From Streptomyces fulvoviolaceus (lineage in GTDB: Bacteria > Actinomycetota > Actinomycetes > Streptomycetales > Streptomycetaceae), in assembly GCF_000718165.1 (NCBI RefSeq), contig NZ_JOEY01000020.1, positions 1-64,000 on the forward strand: a stretch of 64,000 nt of DNA, given 5' to 3'. Below the pieces are notes generated by a model. The model was not told the DNA's origin, made no database searches, and worked only from the letters and a program-made list of their open reading frames with translations. Position numbers and translations under genes: made by a program. Shown here in pieces: positions 33,248-42,417 of this stretch (the first letter of the stretch is position 1; each line of letters begins with the position of its first letter).

Positions 33248-34153
33248 TCAGTGGCTCGAACCGGTGCGGGGCACGTGGAAGTTCAGGCGTTCCCGTTCGA
33301 CGGGGAAGCCCGCCTTGGTGAAGTTCGCGGCCATGGGGAAGTTGCCCTGGTCCGTCGCGCCGGAGACGAAGTCCGCGCCCTGCTCGACCAGGAAGTGGGT
33401 GCACTCCGTCAGGAGGTCGTAGGCGTAGCCGCGCCCCCGATGCTCCGGCAGCACGCCGATGAAGCCGATGCAGGGGCCCGACGGGTTGTGCGCCGGAATG
33501 TGGATGCCCACCGGATCACCCTGCGGGGTGTACGCGACCTGCCACCACTCCCGGGGCGAGGGACACCAGTGGAAGAAGTCGAGTTCCTCCTGGGCGGCCT
33601 GGTCGAGCCCGCCTTCCTCGACGGCCCGCAGCGCATGGGTGTCCAGGGTGGCGGAGTGGATGCGGCGCAGCGCGTCGAAGAACACGGCGTCGTCCGGTTC
33701 CGGACGGAACACCAGGCGGCCCGGCCGCTCGGGCAGCCCGCGCTCCGGCGTCCACCGGTACAGGAAGCGCTCCACCAGGAGCTCGTATCCGGCCTTGCGT
33801 ACGGCGGTGAAGCGGGCCTCGGCGGCGGAGCGCAGGCCGGAATCCTCGCGCCAGCCGCCGGGCAGGTTCATTTCGAGTTCGACCTGCCAGGGGGCGCTGC
33901 GCAGGAGTTCGGCTCCGGCCTCCTCCTCCCCTTCGGCCACGTCGAACCAGTTGATGTTGAGGGGCTCCGTGTCGTCGGGGCCGCCCCACCAGGCGCCGCG
34001 GGCGACGACCTCGCCGTCGCGCAGGGCGACACGCTTCCAGTCGGGCCGGTGCCGGGTGCGCCGGTGTGCCTCGGCCGCGCCCAGCGGGTCGGGGTGTGCG
34101 TCGAAGAGATGGGCGTCGCGCTCGTCGAGCGCGCGGATGACCGTGTCGGTCAT
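33248..34153 (-). CDS. GNAT family N-acetyltransferase (two-lobed)
   Basis: A 301-residue protein. The C-terminal half is a standard GNAT fold: GIHIPAHNPSGPCIGFIGVL, PEHRGRGYAYDLLTE (acetyl-CoA pyrophosphate loop R-G-x-G-Y) and ATDQGNFPMAANFTKAGF (motif B with the asparagine that orders the alpha4 helix). The N-terminal half looks like a degenerate GNAT lobe (WKRVALRDGEVVARGAWWGG). Such tandem acetyltransferases often modify aminoglycosides or proteins, but no substrate is indicated. GGAGGA five bases before the ATG; the last Met option was chosen on that basis. Confidence 0.85.
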   Translation of the reverse strand: MTDTVIRALDERDAHLFDAHPDPLGAAEAHRRTRHRPDWKRVALRDGEVVARGAWWGGPDDTEPLNINWFDVAEGEEEAGAELLRSAPWQVELEMNLPGGWREDSGLRSAAEARFTAVRKAGYELLVERFLYRWTPERGLPERPGRLVFRPEPDDAVFFDALRRIHSATLDTHALRAVEEGGLDQAAQEELDFFHWCPSPREWWQVAYTPQGDPVGIHIPAHNPSGPCIGFIGVLPEHRGRGYAYDLLTECTHFLVEQGADFVSGATDQGNFPMAANFTKAGFPVERERLNFHVPRTGSSH

Positions 34154-34473
34154 GGATTCCTCCGGGATACATGCTGCGTGGAGCGCTCCCGGTCGGATCA
34201 GACGAAGCACGCCGGGACAACGGCAAGGGAGCGCTGGAGAGTTGTGAACTGCACGGCACTCGCCTCCTTCCGTCGGTCTCGGGGCGTGGCGCCTCACCGT
34301 ACACCGCTTAAGCGGTCCTTAAGGCCGAATTAAACGCTCGCAGCCGTGTGCACGGGCGGCACGACCGTACGTAGCATCGGGGCCGAACGACAGCGTGAGA
34401 GCGCTCTCAACTCCCCTTCGCACGCTCCCACGTCGGCGACGAATCCCCCCAAGTACCCGAGGAGACCCCCCAC
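34154..34473. promoter_or_regulatory. Divergent GNAT / GH64 control region
   Basis: No gene. Contains adjacent perfect palindromes CCGCTTAAGCGG (34304-34315) and CCTTAAGG (34317-34324), and the 14-base perfect palindrome TGAGAGCGCTCTCA (34396-34409). The first two form a block sharing CTTAAG; the last is a typical LacI-family operator placed about 65 bases before the glucanase ATG. Confidence 0.7.
34396..34409. promoter_or_regulatory. LacI/CebR-type operator of GH64 gene
   Basis: TGAGAGCGCTCTCA is a perfect 14-base palindrome differing from the CebR box (TGGGAGCGCTCCCA) by one base in each half. It fits induction of the glucanase by glucan-derived oligosaccharides through a LacI-family repressor. 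The repressor gene is not in this window. Confidence 0.7.
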
Positions 34474-35664
34474 ATGACACCTCATCACCAGCGCAGTCCC
34501 GGACGCCGCAAAGTCCTCTTCGCCCTCGGCGGCGCAATTGCAGCCGCTCCCGCCGTCGCCGCGATGGCCCCCTACGCGCTCGCGGACGGCAACGCCACCA
34601 CAGTGGCGGGCGCTCTCCCGCTGACGATCGTCAACAACACCGGTTCCTTCGACAACGCGAACGTCCACGTCTACGTCGTCGGCAACCTGGACGGCAGGCA
34701 GGTGCGGGTCACCCCCGACGGGACACTCGCGCCCATCGCCCTGTCGGACAACGGCGCCGACGGCTACACCGACTACGCGATCAGCCTGGCCGGCAGCGGC
34801 GAGACCACGCTGTCCCTCCCCTACCTCTCCGGCCGGATCTATGTGTCGCTCGGCGCGAAGCTCAGGTTCAAGGCCGTCACGGACGGCAACGGCAACGCCG
34901 CGCTGCAGTACCCGGCCGGCTGGGTCACCTCGGACCCCAACTACGCGGTGCTGCACGACTGTGCGGAGTTCACGTACAACTCGGCCGGCATGTTCTGCAA
35001 CACGACCATGGTGGACATGTTCAGCGTACCCCTGAGCATCCGGCTGACCGGGGCGAAGGACCAGACGACGGGGACGCTGCGTGCCTCCGGGCGGGCGGAC
35101 GCCTTCGCGGCCGTACGGCAGGTCGAGGAGTTCGCGCCGCTGGTCGTGGACGACACGCGCGTCATCGCACCCGGGCACGGTCTGGACGCCGGTCTGTTCC
35201 CGAGCGACTACTTCGCGCCGTACATCGACGAGGTGTGGAGCACCTACACCGGGAAGGACCTCACGGTCACCACCAACGCGGGCACCTTCACCGGGCGGGT
35301 ACGCGGCGACCAGCTCACCTTCGCCGGGCCCGCGCAGGTCTCCTTCGCCCGGCCGTCGACGCGGGACGTGCTCTTCTGCGACGGCAACCTGGCCGCGCCG
35401 AACGACGGCACGACCGGACCCGTCGCCGCGGTGCTCGGCGCCGGTTTCAACCGCTCGACGCTGGTCGCCCAGGCCGCGCAGCCGACGACCGATCCCGCGT
35501 CCTTCTACCGGACCGGGCTCACGAACCACTACGCCAAGGCGATGCACGCGGTGACCGAGGACGGCAAGGCGTACGGCTTCGCCTTCGACGACGTGGCCGA
35601 CTTCGCCTCGTACATCCAGGACACGGCGCCGACGGGGATCCGGCTGACGCTCACGCCGTTCTAG
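34474..35664 (+). CDS. Secreted GH64 beta-1,3-glucanase
   Basis: A 396-residue exported enzyme. The N-terminus GRRKVLFALGGAIAAAPAVA then MAPYALA gives a Tat signal (RRK) with cleavage near residue 38. The mature protein matches the crescent-shaped laminaripentaose-producing GH64 fold: LPLTIVNNTGSFDNANVHVY, DYAISLAGSGETTLSLPYLS, GRIYVSLGAKLRF, AEFTYNSAGMFCNTTMVDMF (region of the catalytic acidic residues), and a thaumatin-like C-terminal half ending FAFDDVADFASYIQDTAP. GGAGA nine bases upstream of ATG. It would degrade laminarin or fungal wall glucan. Confidence 0.93.
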   Translation: MTPHHQRSPGRRKVLFALGGAIAAAPAVAAMAPYALADGNATTVAGALPLTIVNNTGSFDNANVHVYVVGNLDGRQVRVTPDGTLAPIALSDNGADGYTDYAISLAGSGETTLSLPYLSGRIYVSLGAKLRFKAVTDGNGNAALQYPAGWVTSDPNYAVLHDCAEFTYNSAGMFCNTTMVDMFSVPLSIRLTGAKDQTTGTLRASGRADAFAAVRQVEEFAPLVVDDTRVIAPGHGLDAGLFPSDYFAPYIDEVWSTYTGKDLTVTTNAGTFTGRVRGDQLTFAGPAQVSFARPSTRDVLFCDGNLAAPNDGTTGPVAAVLGAGFNRSTLVAQAAQPTTDPASFYRTGLTNHYAKAMHAVTEDGKAYGFAFDDVADFASYIQDTAPTGIRLTLTPF

Positions 35665-35709
35665 ACGGTTCGGCGTGCGGTGCCGGGTGGGTCGTAGCAG
35701 CGTAGTGGT

Positions 35710-36819
35710 GTGAGCGGACTGCGCGGCCGGTCGTCGCACCACGACCGGGACCGGCGAAGCTGGCTGCGGGGCGCGCCGCCACCAGGGTGGGTGCGGGTGC
35801 TGCCCGCCGCTCTGCTGGCGGGGGTGTGCGCGGCGACCCTGGCGAGCCCCGACCCGCTCGACATCGGATTCCTGCTGGGCGCCATCCCGCCGCTGGCCGT
35901 GCTGTCGTACGGGCCTGCGGCGACCGCGGTCCTCGGCGGGCTCGTGGTGGCCGTGCTGCTCGTGCCGGCCTTCCGGCTGGACGATCCGGGCAGCGCCGAT
36001 CTGCTGACCGTCGGCTTCGTCGCGGCGCTGAGCGTGGCCGTGTCCTTCGTCCGCAGCCGGCGGGACGCCCAGCTGGTCACCGAGCGTGCCGTCGCCGAGG
36101 CCGCCCAGCGCGCGGTCGTGCCTCCGCTGCCCGAGTGGGTGGGGCCGGTGCGGTGTGCGGGTCTGTACCGGGCCGCGCAGCGCGGGACGCTGGTCGGGGG
36201 TGACTTCTTCGACGTACGGGAGGGTCCCCACGGGGTGCGGGCGGTCATGGGCGATGTGCAGGGGCACGGGCTGTCGGCCGTGGCGACGGTCGCCTCGCTG
36301 CTGGGGGCGTTCCGGGAGGCGGTGCTCGACCAGCCGGGCCCCGAGTCGGTGGCCGCGCGCCTCGACCGCAGGCTGGAGGTGGACTCCGCGGGCCTGCGGC
36401 ACTCGGAGCTGTTCGCGACGGCACTGCTGCTGGAGTTCTCCGCCGACGCGACCGAGGTGCGGTTCGTGGCGTGCGGGCATCCGGCCCCGGTGCTGCTGCG
36501 CGACGGCCGGGCCGTCGAGCTCGAGGTTCCGTCCGGCACCCCGCTGGGCCTGGGCCTGTCCGACGCCTCGCCTCCGACAGGGTTCACGGTGTCGCTGCGG
36601 CCCGGGGACCGGCTCTTCCTGGCCTCGGACGGCGTGTGGGAGACCCGGGACGGGACCGGTGCCTTCTATCCCCTCACCGAGCGGCTCCCGGGGTTCGCCG
36701 ACGACGATCCGGCCGTCCTCGCCGAGCGCGTGTGGGCGGACCTCGTCCGGTACGGCCGTACGCTCCAGGACGACGTCACGATGCTCGTCCTGACGCCCGG
36801 GACGCCGGAGTCCCACTGA
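35710..36819 (+). CDS. Membrane SpoIIE-type PP2C phosphatase
   Basis: A 369-residue protein with three to four N-terminal membrane helices (about 28-120) and a PP2C/SpoIIE phosphatase domain (about 150-362). Metal-binding aspartates: GGDFFDV (about 159), [15 protein letters not shown] (about 180), [13 protein letters not shown] (about 303) and [10 protein letters not shown] at the end. It should dephosphorylate an anti-sigma-antagonist (STAS) protein. No PAS or GAF sensor is present, so sensing may come from the membrane part. GTG start, no Shine-Dalgarno, possibly leaderless. Its 3' end overlaps the convergent MMPL gene by 44 bases. Confidence 0.9.
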   Translation: MSGLRGRSSHHDRDRRSWLRGAPPPGWVRVLPAALLAGVCAATLASPDPLDIGFLLGAIPPLAVLSYGPAATAVLGGLVVAVLLVPAFRLDDPGSADLLTVGFVAALSVAVSFVRSRRDAQLVTERAVAEAAQRAVVPPLPEWVGPVRCAGLYRAAQRGTLVGGDFFDVREGPHGVRAVMGDVQGHGLSAVATVASLLGAFREAVLDQPGPESVAARLDRRLEVDSAGLRHSELFATALLLEFSADATEVRFVACGHPAPVLLRDGRAVELEVPSGTPLGLGLSDASPPTGFTVSLRPGDRLFLASDGVWETRDGTGAFYPLTERLPGFADDDPAVLAERVWADLVRYGRTLQDDVTMLVLTPGTPESH

Positions 36820-39046
36820 CCGTCGCGTCCGCCTCGTGCTCCCCCTCCGCGTCGATGTGCGGAAGGATCCGGTCGAGCCACCGGGGTGTCCACCAGGCGT
36901 GCCGCCCCAGCAGGGTCATCACGGCCGGAACCATCAGCAGACGCACAACGGTCGCATCGATCAGCACGCTCACGGCGAGGCCCAGTCCGAGCATCTTGAC
37001 CACGATGTTGTCGCTGACGATGAACGCGGCGAAGACGCTCACCATGATCAGCGCCGCACACGTGATCACCCGGGCGGTGATCTCCAGCGCGTGGGCGACC
37101 GAGGCCTTGGCGTCGCCGGTGCGCAGCCACGCCTCATGGATGCGGGAGAGCAGGAAGATCTCGTAGTCCATGCTGAGTCCGAAGATGATCGCGAACATCA
37201 TCATCGGCACATAGCTCTCGATGGGCACCTTGCCGGAGACCCCGAGCGCGGGTCCGCCCCAGCCCCACTGGAAGACGGCGACGACGACGCCGTAGGAGGC
37301 CGCGATCGACAGGACATTGAGGACGGCCGCCTTGAGGGCGACGAGCAGGCCGCGGAAGACCGCGAGGATGATCAGGAACGCCAGGGCGACGACGACGCCG
37401 ATGATCAGGGGCAGCCGGCTGGAGACGATGTCTCGGAAGTCGACCTGGGCCGCTGTCGTGCCGGTGACATAGCCCTTGGCGTCGGTGCCGGAGACCGCGT
37501 CGGGCAGGGTCCGGTCGACCAGCCGGTTCGTCAGGTCCGTGGTGGCGGCGCTCTGCGGGGACTCCTTCGAGTAGACGGTGCCGATCAGGACGTCGCCGTC
37601 CGTCGTGGGCGTCAGCGGGGTGACGGCGGCCGCGCCGGACACGCCGTCGAGGGTCTTCTGCGCCTGCGTGGCGAGGGCGGAGCGCCCCGAGTCCGGTACG
37701 GCCGTCTGGTCGATGACGACGGTGAGCGGGCCGTTGGAGCCGGGGCCGAACGCGTCGGTCATCAGGTCGTAGGCCCGCCGGTCGGTGAACGAGGTGGGGT
37801 CGGCGCCGTCGCCGATGTGGCCGAGCTGGATCGAGAAGACCGGGATGGCGAGCACGACGACGGCGGTGACGCCCGCGGCCAGGTAGCGCAAGGGCCGCCG
37901 CTCGACGCGCTGCGCGTACCGGTGCCAGGTGCCCTGCGAGGCCGCGCCCTCGGCCGCGTCGGTCTCGGCGACGGGGCGGCGCATCCGGTAGCGGTCGATC
38001 CGGGTGCCGATCAGCCCGAGCAGGGCGGGGACGAGGGTGAGCGCGCCCAGCACGGCGGACACCACCGTCACGGCGGCGGCGAGCCCCAGTTTGCCGATGA
38101 AGGACACTCCGGACGCCGACAGGCCCGCGAGCGCGACGATCACCGTGCAGCCTGAGACGAGCACGGCGCGGCCGCTGGTGGCGGTGGCCCGGCCCGCGGA
38201 GGTCACCGGGTCGGCGCCGTCCATGAGGTTCTGCCGGTGACGGGTGATCAGGAACAGGGCGTAGTCGATGCCGACGCCGAGCCCGATCATCGTGGCCAGG
38301 GTCGGCGAGACGGTGGCGAAGGTGAACGCCGCGGCGAGCAGCCCCAGGCAGGCGAGCCCGCCGACCGCGCTGATCAAAGCAGTCACCAGGGGCAGGCCCG
38401 CGGCGATCACGCTGCCGAAGCCGACCAGCAGGACCACGATCGCGACGGCGAAGCCGATCAATTCGCTCACCCGGTCGTCGGCGGCCGGCCGCGCCAGCTC
38501 GCCGAGCGGTCCGCCGTACTCGACATCGGCGCCCGCCGCCCGGAGCGGCTGCACCGCGTCAGCCACTCCGGGCAGGTAGTCGTCACCGAGGGTGGAGGGC
38601 TGGACGTCGAAGCGGACGGTGATGTAGGCCGTCTTGGCGTCGGAGGACAGCGGCCCGACGGCCGACGCGGAGCCGGTCAGGGGGTTCTGGACCGCCAGAA
38701 CGTGCGGGAGTTTCTGCAGGTCGCCGACCGTCGTCGACATCTGGGAGTCCAGCGAGGTGAGGGCCTTCTGCCCGTCGTGCACGACGATCTGACTGCTGTA
38801 GCCGCCCGCGGCCGGGTCGTGCTTCTGCAGGACGTCCAGGCCCTGCTGGGACTGCACACCGGGCAGGGAGAAGTCGTCGGAGTACTCCCCGCCGACGGAC
38901 CGGTTCAGGGTCTGCAGGGCAGCCAGGGCGACGAGCCAGGCCACGATGACGATCACGAAGTGGCGGGCGCACCACTCCCCCAGCCGCCGCAGTCCCCCGG
39001 CGGCGGTGGTCCCCTCGTCCCTCGTGGTGCTGCGGGTGGGTGACAT
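36776..39046 (-). CDS. MMPL family RND transporter
   Basis: A 756-residue exporter with two repeats of the RND/MMPL unit: a first membrane helix ([15 protein letters not shown]), a large extracytoplasmic loop (about 45-190), five helices with [17 protein letters not shown], then the second helix, loop (about 405-530) and six helices with [20 protein letters not shown]. The conserved Asp-Tyr pairs (GIDYALF, SMDYEIF) carry the proton relay. ATG 39046 was preferred (AAGG eight bases upstream); ATG 39076 is alternative. Substrates of the family are lipids, siderophores or hydrophobic metabolites. Single gene. Confidence 0.9.
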   Translation of the reverse strand: MSPTRSTTRDEGTTAAGGLRRLGEWCARHFVIVIVAWLVALAALQTLNRSVGGEYSDDFSLPGVQSQQGLDVLQKHDPAAGGYSSQIVVHDGQKALTSLDSQMSTTVGDLQKLPHVLAVQNPLTGSASAVGPLSSDAKTAYITVRFDVQPSTLGDDYLPGVADAVQPLRAAGADVEYGGPLGELARPAADDRVSELIGFAVAIVVLLVGFGSVIAAGLPLVTALISAVGGLACLGLLAAAFTFATVSPTLATMIGLGVGIDYALFLITRHRQNLMDGADPVTSAGRATATSGRAVLVSGCTVIVALAGLSASGVSFIGKLGLAAAVTVVSAVLGALTLVPALLGLIGTRIDRYRMRRPVAETDAAEGAASQGTWHRYAQRVERRPLRYLAAGVTAVVVLAIPVFSIQLGHIGDGADPTSFTDRRAYDLMTDAFGPGSNGPLTVVIDQTAVPDSGRSALATQAQKTLDGVSGAAAVTPLTPTTDGDVLIGTVYSKESPQSAATTDLTNRLVDRTLPDAVSGTDAKGYVTGTTAAQVDFRDIVSSRLPLIIGVVVALAFLIILAVFRGLLVALKAAVLNVLSIAASYGVVVAVFQWGWGGPALGVSGKVPIESYVPMMMFAIIFGLSMDYEIFLLSRIHEAWLRTGDAKASVAHALEITARVITCAALIMVSVFAAFIVSDNIVVKMLGLGLAVSVLIDATVVRLLMVPAVMTLLGRHAWWTPRWLDRILPHIDAEGEHEADATVSGTPASRASGRAS

Positions 39047-39283
39047 GACCCTGGCCTTCGTTCGCGATACCTCCATTACACGCCCGGCCGATCATCGCGG
39101 CATCCCGGACGCGGGCGGCTCGGAGGCTACGTCCGGACCGTCGGCGGTACTCCTGCGGCGCCCGGAAAAGACCGTCGTACGGCGTCTCCGGATGCACGGC
39201 GCGCTCCCGCGGTGAATGGTGATATCGGACCCGATGACAGCACCGGGGGCCGAAGAAGCGATCCGGACCCGAGGAGCAGAATC

Positions 39284-39490
39284 ATGCCGACGTCACAGCC
39301 CGACGCGTCCGGGCCGTCCGAGGACCGGGCCACCCCGGACGCCCTGCTGCACACCGGAGCCGGCGGCGACGTGTCGCCGGAGGACCTGGTCCTGGCCTCA
39401 GGCAAGGACATCACCCCCCGCAACCTCGAATGGGCTCGGCGCAAGCTGGAGACCGAGGGCCCCGCCGCCCTCGACAAGCTGCTGCCCTGA
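39284..39490 (+). CDS. Small hypothetical protein
   Basis: A 68-residue acidic soluble protein: disordered N-terminus, then GDVSPEDLVLASGKDITPRN and a terminal helix LEWARRKLETEGPAALDKLL. GAGGAG seven bases before the ATG supports translation. Similar small proteins occur in streptomycetes without assigned function. It has its own terminator (39505-39526) and converges on the sulfite-oxidase-like gene. Confidence 0.7.
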   Translation: MPTSQPDASGPSEDRATPDALLHTGAGGDVSPEDLVLASGKDITPRNLEWARRKLETEGPAALDKLLP

Positions 39491-39504
39491 CCCCACGACC
39501 CCAA

Positions 39505-39526
39505 GGGCCCGGCACCGGCCGGGCCC
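39505..39526. terminator. Bidirectional hairpin terminator
   Basis: GGGCCCGGC-accg-GCCGGGCCC, a perfect nine-base stem between two convergent stops. Confidence 0.75.
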
Positions 39527-39527
39527 C

Positions 39528-40658
39528 TCAGTCCGGTGCGTCCTCGTCCAGGCACAGCACCGGCACCCGCTGCACCAGGTTGCTGGCGAAGCCGCCGCGG
39601 TTCCAGGGCTGGTCCAGCGGCTGGGTGTGACCCTCGGCGTCGGTGGCCCGGGCGCTCAGCACATGCTCGCCCGGTGTCGCGGTCCAGGTGATACGCCAGC
39701 GGCGCCACGCCCACCGGTGACCGCTGTCCGGTTCCAACTCGGCCTCCTGCCAGGTGCGTTCCGCGTCCGTGCTGACCTCGGCCCGTGTCACCGGTGCCCG
39801 CCCCGACCAGGCGCGCCCCTCCAGCGTCACCGGGCCCGGCCGGACCACGCGGGCCCGGGACATGAAGTCCGGGAATCCGGGCGGGACCAGCAGGGCGCGC
39901 GGTGCGATCCGGGTGACCGGCTCGCCCTCGTCCCCGGGGTGCTGCCTGAGGCGATAGGCGACGGTCTGCTGGAATCCCGTGAACGGCGTGTCGGTGACGG
40001 TGACTTCGCGCAGCCACTTCACGTGCGCCATGCCGTACCAGCCGGGCACGACCAGCCGGAGGGGGTGGCCGTGCTGCGGGGGCAGCGGGGCGCCGTTCAT
40101 CGCGTACGCCACGAGCACTTCAGGTTCGTCACCCGTGGCCACGTCGACGGGAAGGGACCGCTGGTAGTCCTGTTCGACGCCGCGCTCCACGCCGTGGTCG
40201 GCGCCGGTGAACACCACGTCGACGGCATCGGTCGCCAGACCGGCCTCGGCGAGCAGCAGCCGCAGCGGTACGCCCGTCCACTCGGCGGTGCCGACGGCCT
40301 CGACCAGCCAGGGCTGACTGACCGGCCGCGGGGTGAGCAGGGCCCGGCCGTTACCCGCGCACTCCATCGTGACCCGGGTGGTGACCTGCGGGAAGGTACG
40401 CAGGTCGGCCGGGGTCAGCGTCAGCGGGCGGCGGACCCGGCCGCCGATGGCCAGCCGCCACGGGGTGTCTTCGGGGACGTACGGGATGTCGTAGTGCGTC
40501 AGGACGTAGTGCAGGCCCGGCGGGGTGAGGTCGTAGCGCAGGGCTTCGAGCGGCAGTCCGTGGTTGCGGGTGGCGAGCGCCAGTTCGTCCCGGCCGATGC
40601 CCTCGTCAGGGGCGGCCAGCCGGGCCGGTGTGCTCGCGTCGGCGAGTCGGTGACCCAT
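39528..40658 (-). CDS. Sulfite oxidase-like molybdopterin enzyme
   Basis: A 376-residue oxidoreductase of the SUOX/YedY-related family. The molybdenum-ligand cysteine is Cys100 in RVTMECAGNGR. Other conserved blocks: NHGLPLEALRYDLTPPGLHY, VEAVGTAEWTGVPL, PLPPQHGHPLRLVVPGWYGM and KWLREVTV, then a dimerisation domain (ARVVRPGPVTLEGRAWSG to HVLSARATDAEGHTQP). No Tat signal, unlike many actinobacterial sulfite oxidases, so it is cytosolic unless the start is wrong. The ATG at 40658 is seven bases after GATAAT, suggesting a leaderless mRNA. Confidence 0.88.
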   Translation of the reverse strand: MGHRLADASTPARLAAPDEGIGRDELALATRNHGLPLEALRYDLTPPGLHYVLTHYDIPYVPEDTPWRLAIGGRVRRPLTLTPADLRTFPQVTTRVTMECAGNGRALLTPRPVSQPWLVEAVGTAEWTGVPLRLLLAEAGLATDAVDVVFTGADHGVERGVEQDYQRSLPVDVATGDEPEVLVAYAMNGAPLPPQHGHPLRLVVPGWYGMAHVKWLREVTVTDTPFTGFQQTVAYRLRQHPGDEGEPVTRIAPRALLVPPGFPDFMSRARVVRPGPVTLEGRAWSGRAPVTRAEVSTDAERTWQEAELEPDSGHRWAWRRWRITWTATPGEHVLSARATDAEGHTQPLDQPWNRGGFASNLVQRVPVLCLDEDAPD

Positions 40659-40819
40659 AGGCGCATTATCGCGCGGCGCCGCCCGGTCTGTCCCCGTGGA
40701 GAGACGGAGGCATCGTGGTGCGCCCACGCAACTTCCGCTCGCGATCCGGCACTTCACCGGGGCAATGGTTACCTGTTCACTCTTTCGAAAAGGGTCTTCC
40801 GGCTGCCAGACTCCTGAGG

Positions 40820-42223
40820 GTGCCCGACTTCGACATGCTTGTCATAGGATCCGGTCCGGGCGGCCAGAAGGCCGCCATCGCCGCGGCCAAGCTGGGCCGC
40901 CGGGTCGCCGTCGTCGACCGCCCCGACATGGTCGGCGGGGTCTCCATCCACACCGGCACCATTCCCTCCAAGACCCTGCGCGAGGCGGTCCTCTACCTGA
41001 CCGGTCTCACCCAGCGCGATCTGTACGGCCAGAGCTACCGGCTCAAGGACGACATCACCGTCGCCGACCTGACCGCCCGCACCCAGCACGTGGTCGGCCG
41101 CGAGGTCGACGTCATCCGCAGCCAGCTCTCCCGCAACCACGTCGCCCTCTACGCCGGCACCGGCCGCTTCGTCGACGACCACACCGTCGCCCTGCGCGAG
41201 GTCACCGGCCATGAACGTCTGATCAGCGCCGAGCACATCGTCATCGCCACCGGGACCAAGCCCGCGAGGCCGGACAGCGTCGAGTTCGACGAACGCACGA
41301 TCATGGACTCCGACAACGTCCTCAACCTCGAACGGGTGCCACGTTCCATGGTGATCGTCGGCGCCGGTGTCATCGGCATGGAGTACGCGTCCATGTTCGC
41401 CGCGCTCGGCAGCAAGGTCACCGTGGTCGAGAAGCGTGCCGGGATGCTCGACATGTGCGACATCGAGGTGATCGAGTCGCTCAAGTACCACCTGCGGGAC
41501 CTCGCCGTGACGTTCCGCTTCGGGGAGACGGTGGCCGCGGTCGAGCGCCACCCCCGGGGCACGCTCACCATCCTGGAGAGCGGCAAGAAGATCCCCGCCG
41601 ACGCGGTCATGTACTCGGCGGGCCGGCAGGGGCTCACCGACGACCTCGACCTCGACAAGGCGGGCCTGTCGGCGGACCGGCGCGGCCGGATCACGGTCGA
41701 CGAGCACTACCGCACCGAGGTGCCGCACATCTACGCCGTCGGCGACGTCATCGGCTTCCCGGCGCTCGCCGCGACCTCGATGGAACAGGGACGCTCAGCG
41801 GCGTACCACGCGTGCGGAGAGCCCGTCGGGCGGATGCACAACCTCCAGCCGATCGGCATCTACACCATCCCGGAGATCAGCTTCGTGGGACGGACCGAGG
41901 ACCAACTCACCGAGGAATGCGTCCCCTTCGAGGTCGGGATATCCCGCTACCGCGAACTGGCCCGCGGACAGATCATCGGCGACTCGCACGGCATGCTGAA
42001 GCTGCTGGTCTCCCCCGAGGACCGCAGCCTGCTCGGCGTGCACTGCTTCGGCACCGGGGCCACCGAGCTGATCCACATCGGCCAGTCCGTGATGGGCTGC
42101 GGCGGCACCGTCGACTATCTGGTCGACGCGGTGTTCAACTACCCGACACTGGCGGAGTCCTACAAGATCGCGGCTCTGGACGCCACCAACAAGCTCCGCC
42201 AGATCGACCGGATCGGGGACTGA
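40820..42223 (+). CDS. sthA: Soluble NAD(P)+ transhydrogenase
   Basis: A 467-residue flavoprotein. FAD site: [20 protein letters not shown] and the GxxGxxP-like [20 protein letters not shown], where both redox-active cysteines of lipoamide dehydrogenases are replaced by Ser and Thr, the signature of SthA. NAD site: [20 protein letters not shown]. Second FAD motif: [16 protein letters not shown]-terminal interface [23 protein letters not shown] at 40820 is likely leaderless with CAGACT seven bases upstream. It balances NADPH and NADH pools. Confidence 0.93.
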   Translation: MPDFDMLVIGSGPGGQKAAIAAAKLGRRVAVVDRPDMVGGVSIHTGTIPSKTLREAVLYLTGLTQRDLYGQSYRLKDDITVADLTARTQHVVGREVDVIRSQLSRNHVALYAGTGRFVDDHTVALREVTGHERLISAEHIVIATGTKPARPDSVEFDERTIMDSDNVLNLERVPRSMVIVGAGVIGMEYASMFAALGSKVTVVEKRAGMLDMCDIEVIESLKYHLRDLAVTFRFGETVAAVERHPRGTLTILESGKKIPADAVMYSAGRQGLTDDLDLDKAGLSADRRGRITVDEHYRTEVPHIYAVGDVIGFPALAATSMEQGRSAAYHACGEPVGRMHNLQPIGIYTIPEISFVGRTEDQLTEECVPFEVGISRYRELARGQIIGDSHGMLKLLVSPEDRSLLGVHCFGTGATELIHIGQSVMGCGGTVDYLVDAVFNYPTLAESYKIAALDATNKLRQIDRIGD

Positions 42224-42265
42224 GCTCAAGGCCCTCGACGGTTCGGAACGTTACCCCCCAGTTAA

Positions 42266-42295
42266 TCTTGAAAGGTCAAGAAATAGGGCTATCAT
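42266..42295 (+). promoter_or_regulatory. Promoter with overlapping inverted repeat for APC operon
   Basis: TTGAAA (42268-42273) and TATCAT (42290-42295), 16 bases apart, form a good promoter. The -35 box lies inside TCTTGA-aagg-TCAAGA (42266-42281), a six-base inverted repeat that a repressor could use. GTTAC (42250-42254) and GTTAA (42261-42265) just upstream are 11 bases apart and faintly resemble a GlnR box. Confidence 0.6.
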
Positions 42296-42417
42296 CACTC
42301 GCACACACGGAGTGACCGTCCGTCGACGCAGCGACCGGACGGTATTCAACACCCCTTTCTTCTCCCCTCCTTTCACCCTTCACCCTTCACCGCCCCTGAC
42401 CGGAGAGCAGCGCGACC

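Noticed and set aside
40820..42223. Dihydrolipoamide dehydrogenase
   Set aside because: Both redox-active cysteines are replaced (SIHT), which fits soluble transhydrogenase instead.
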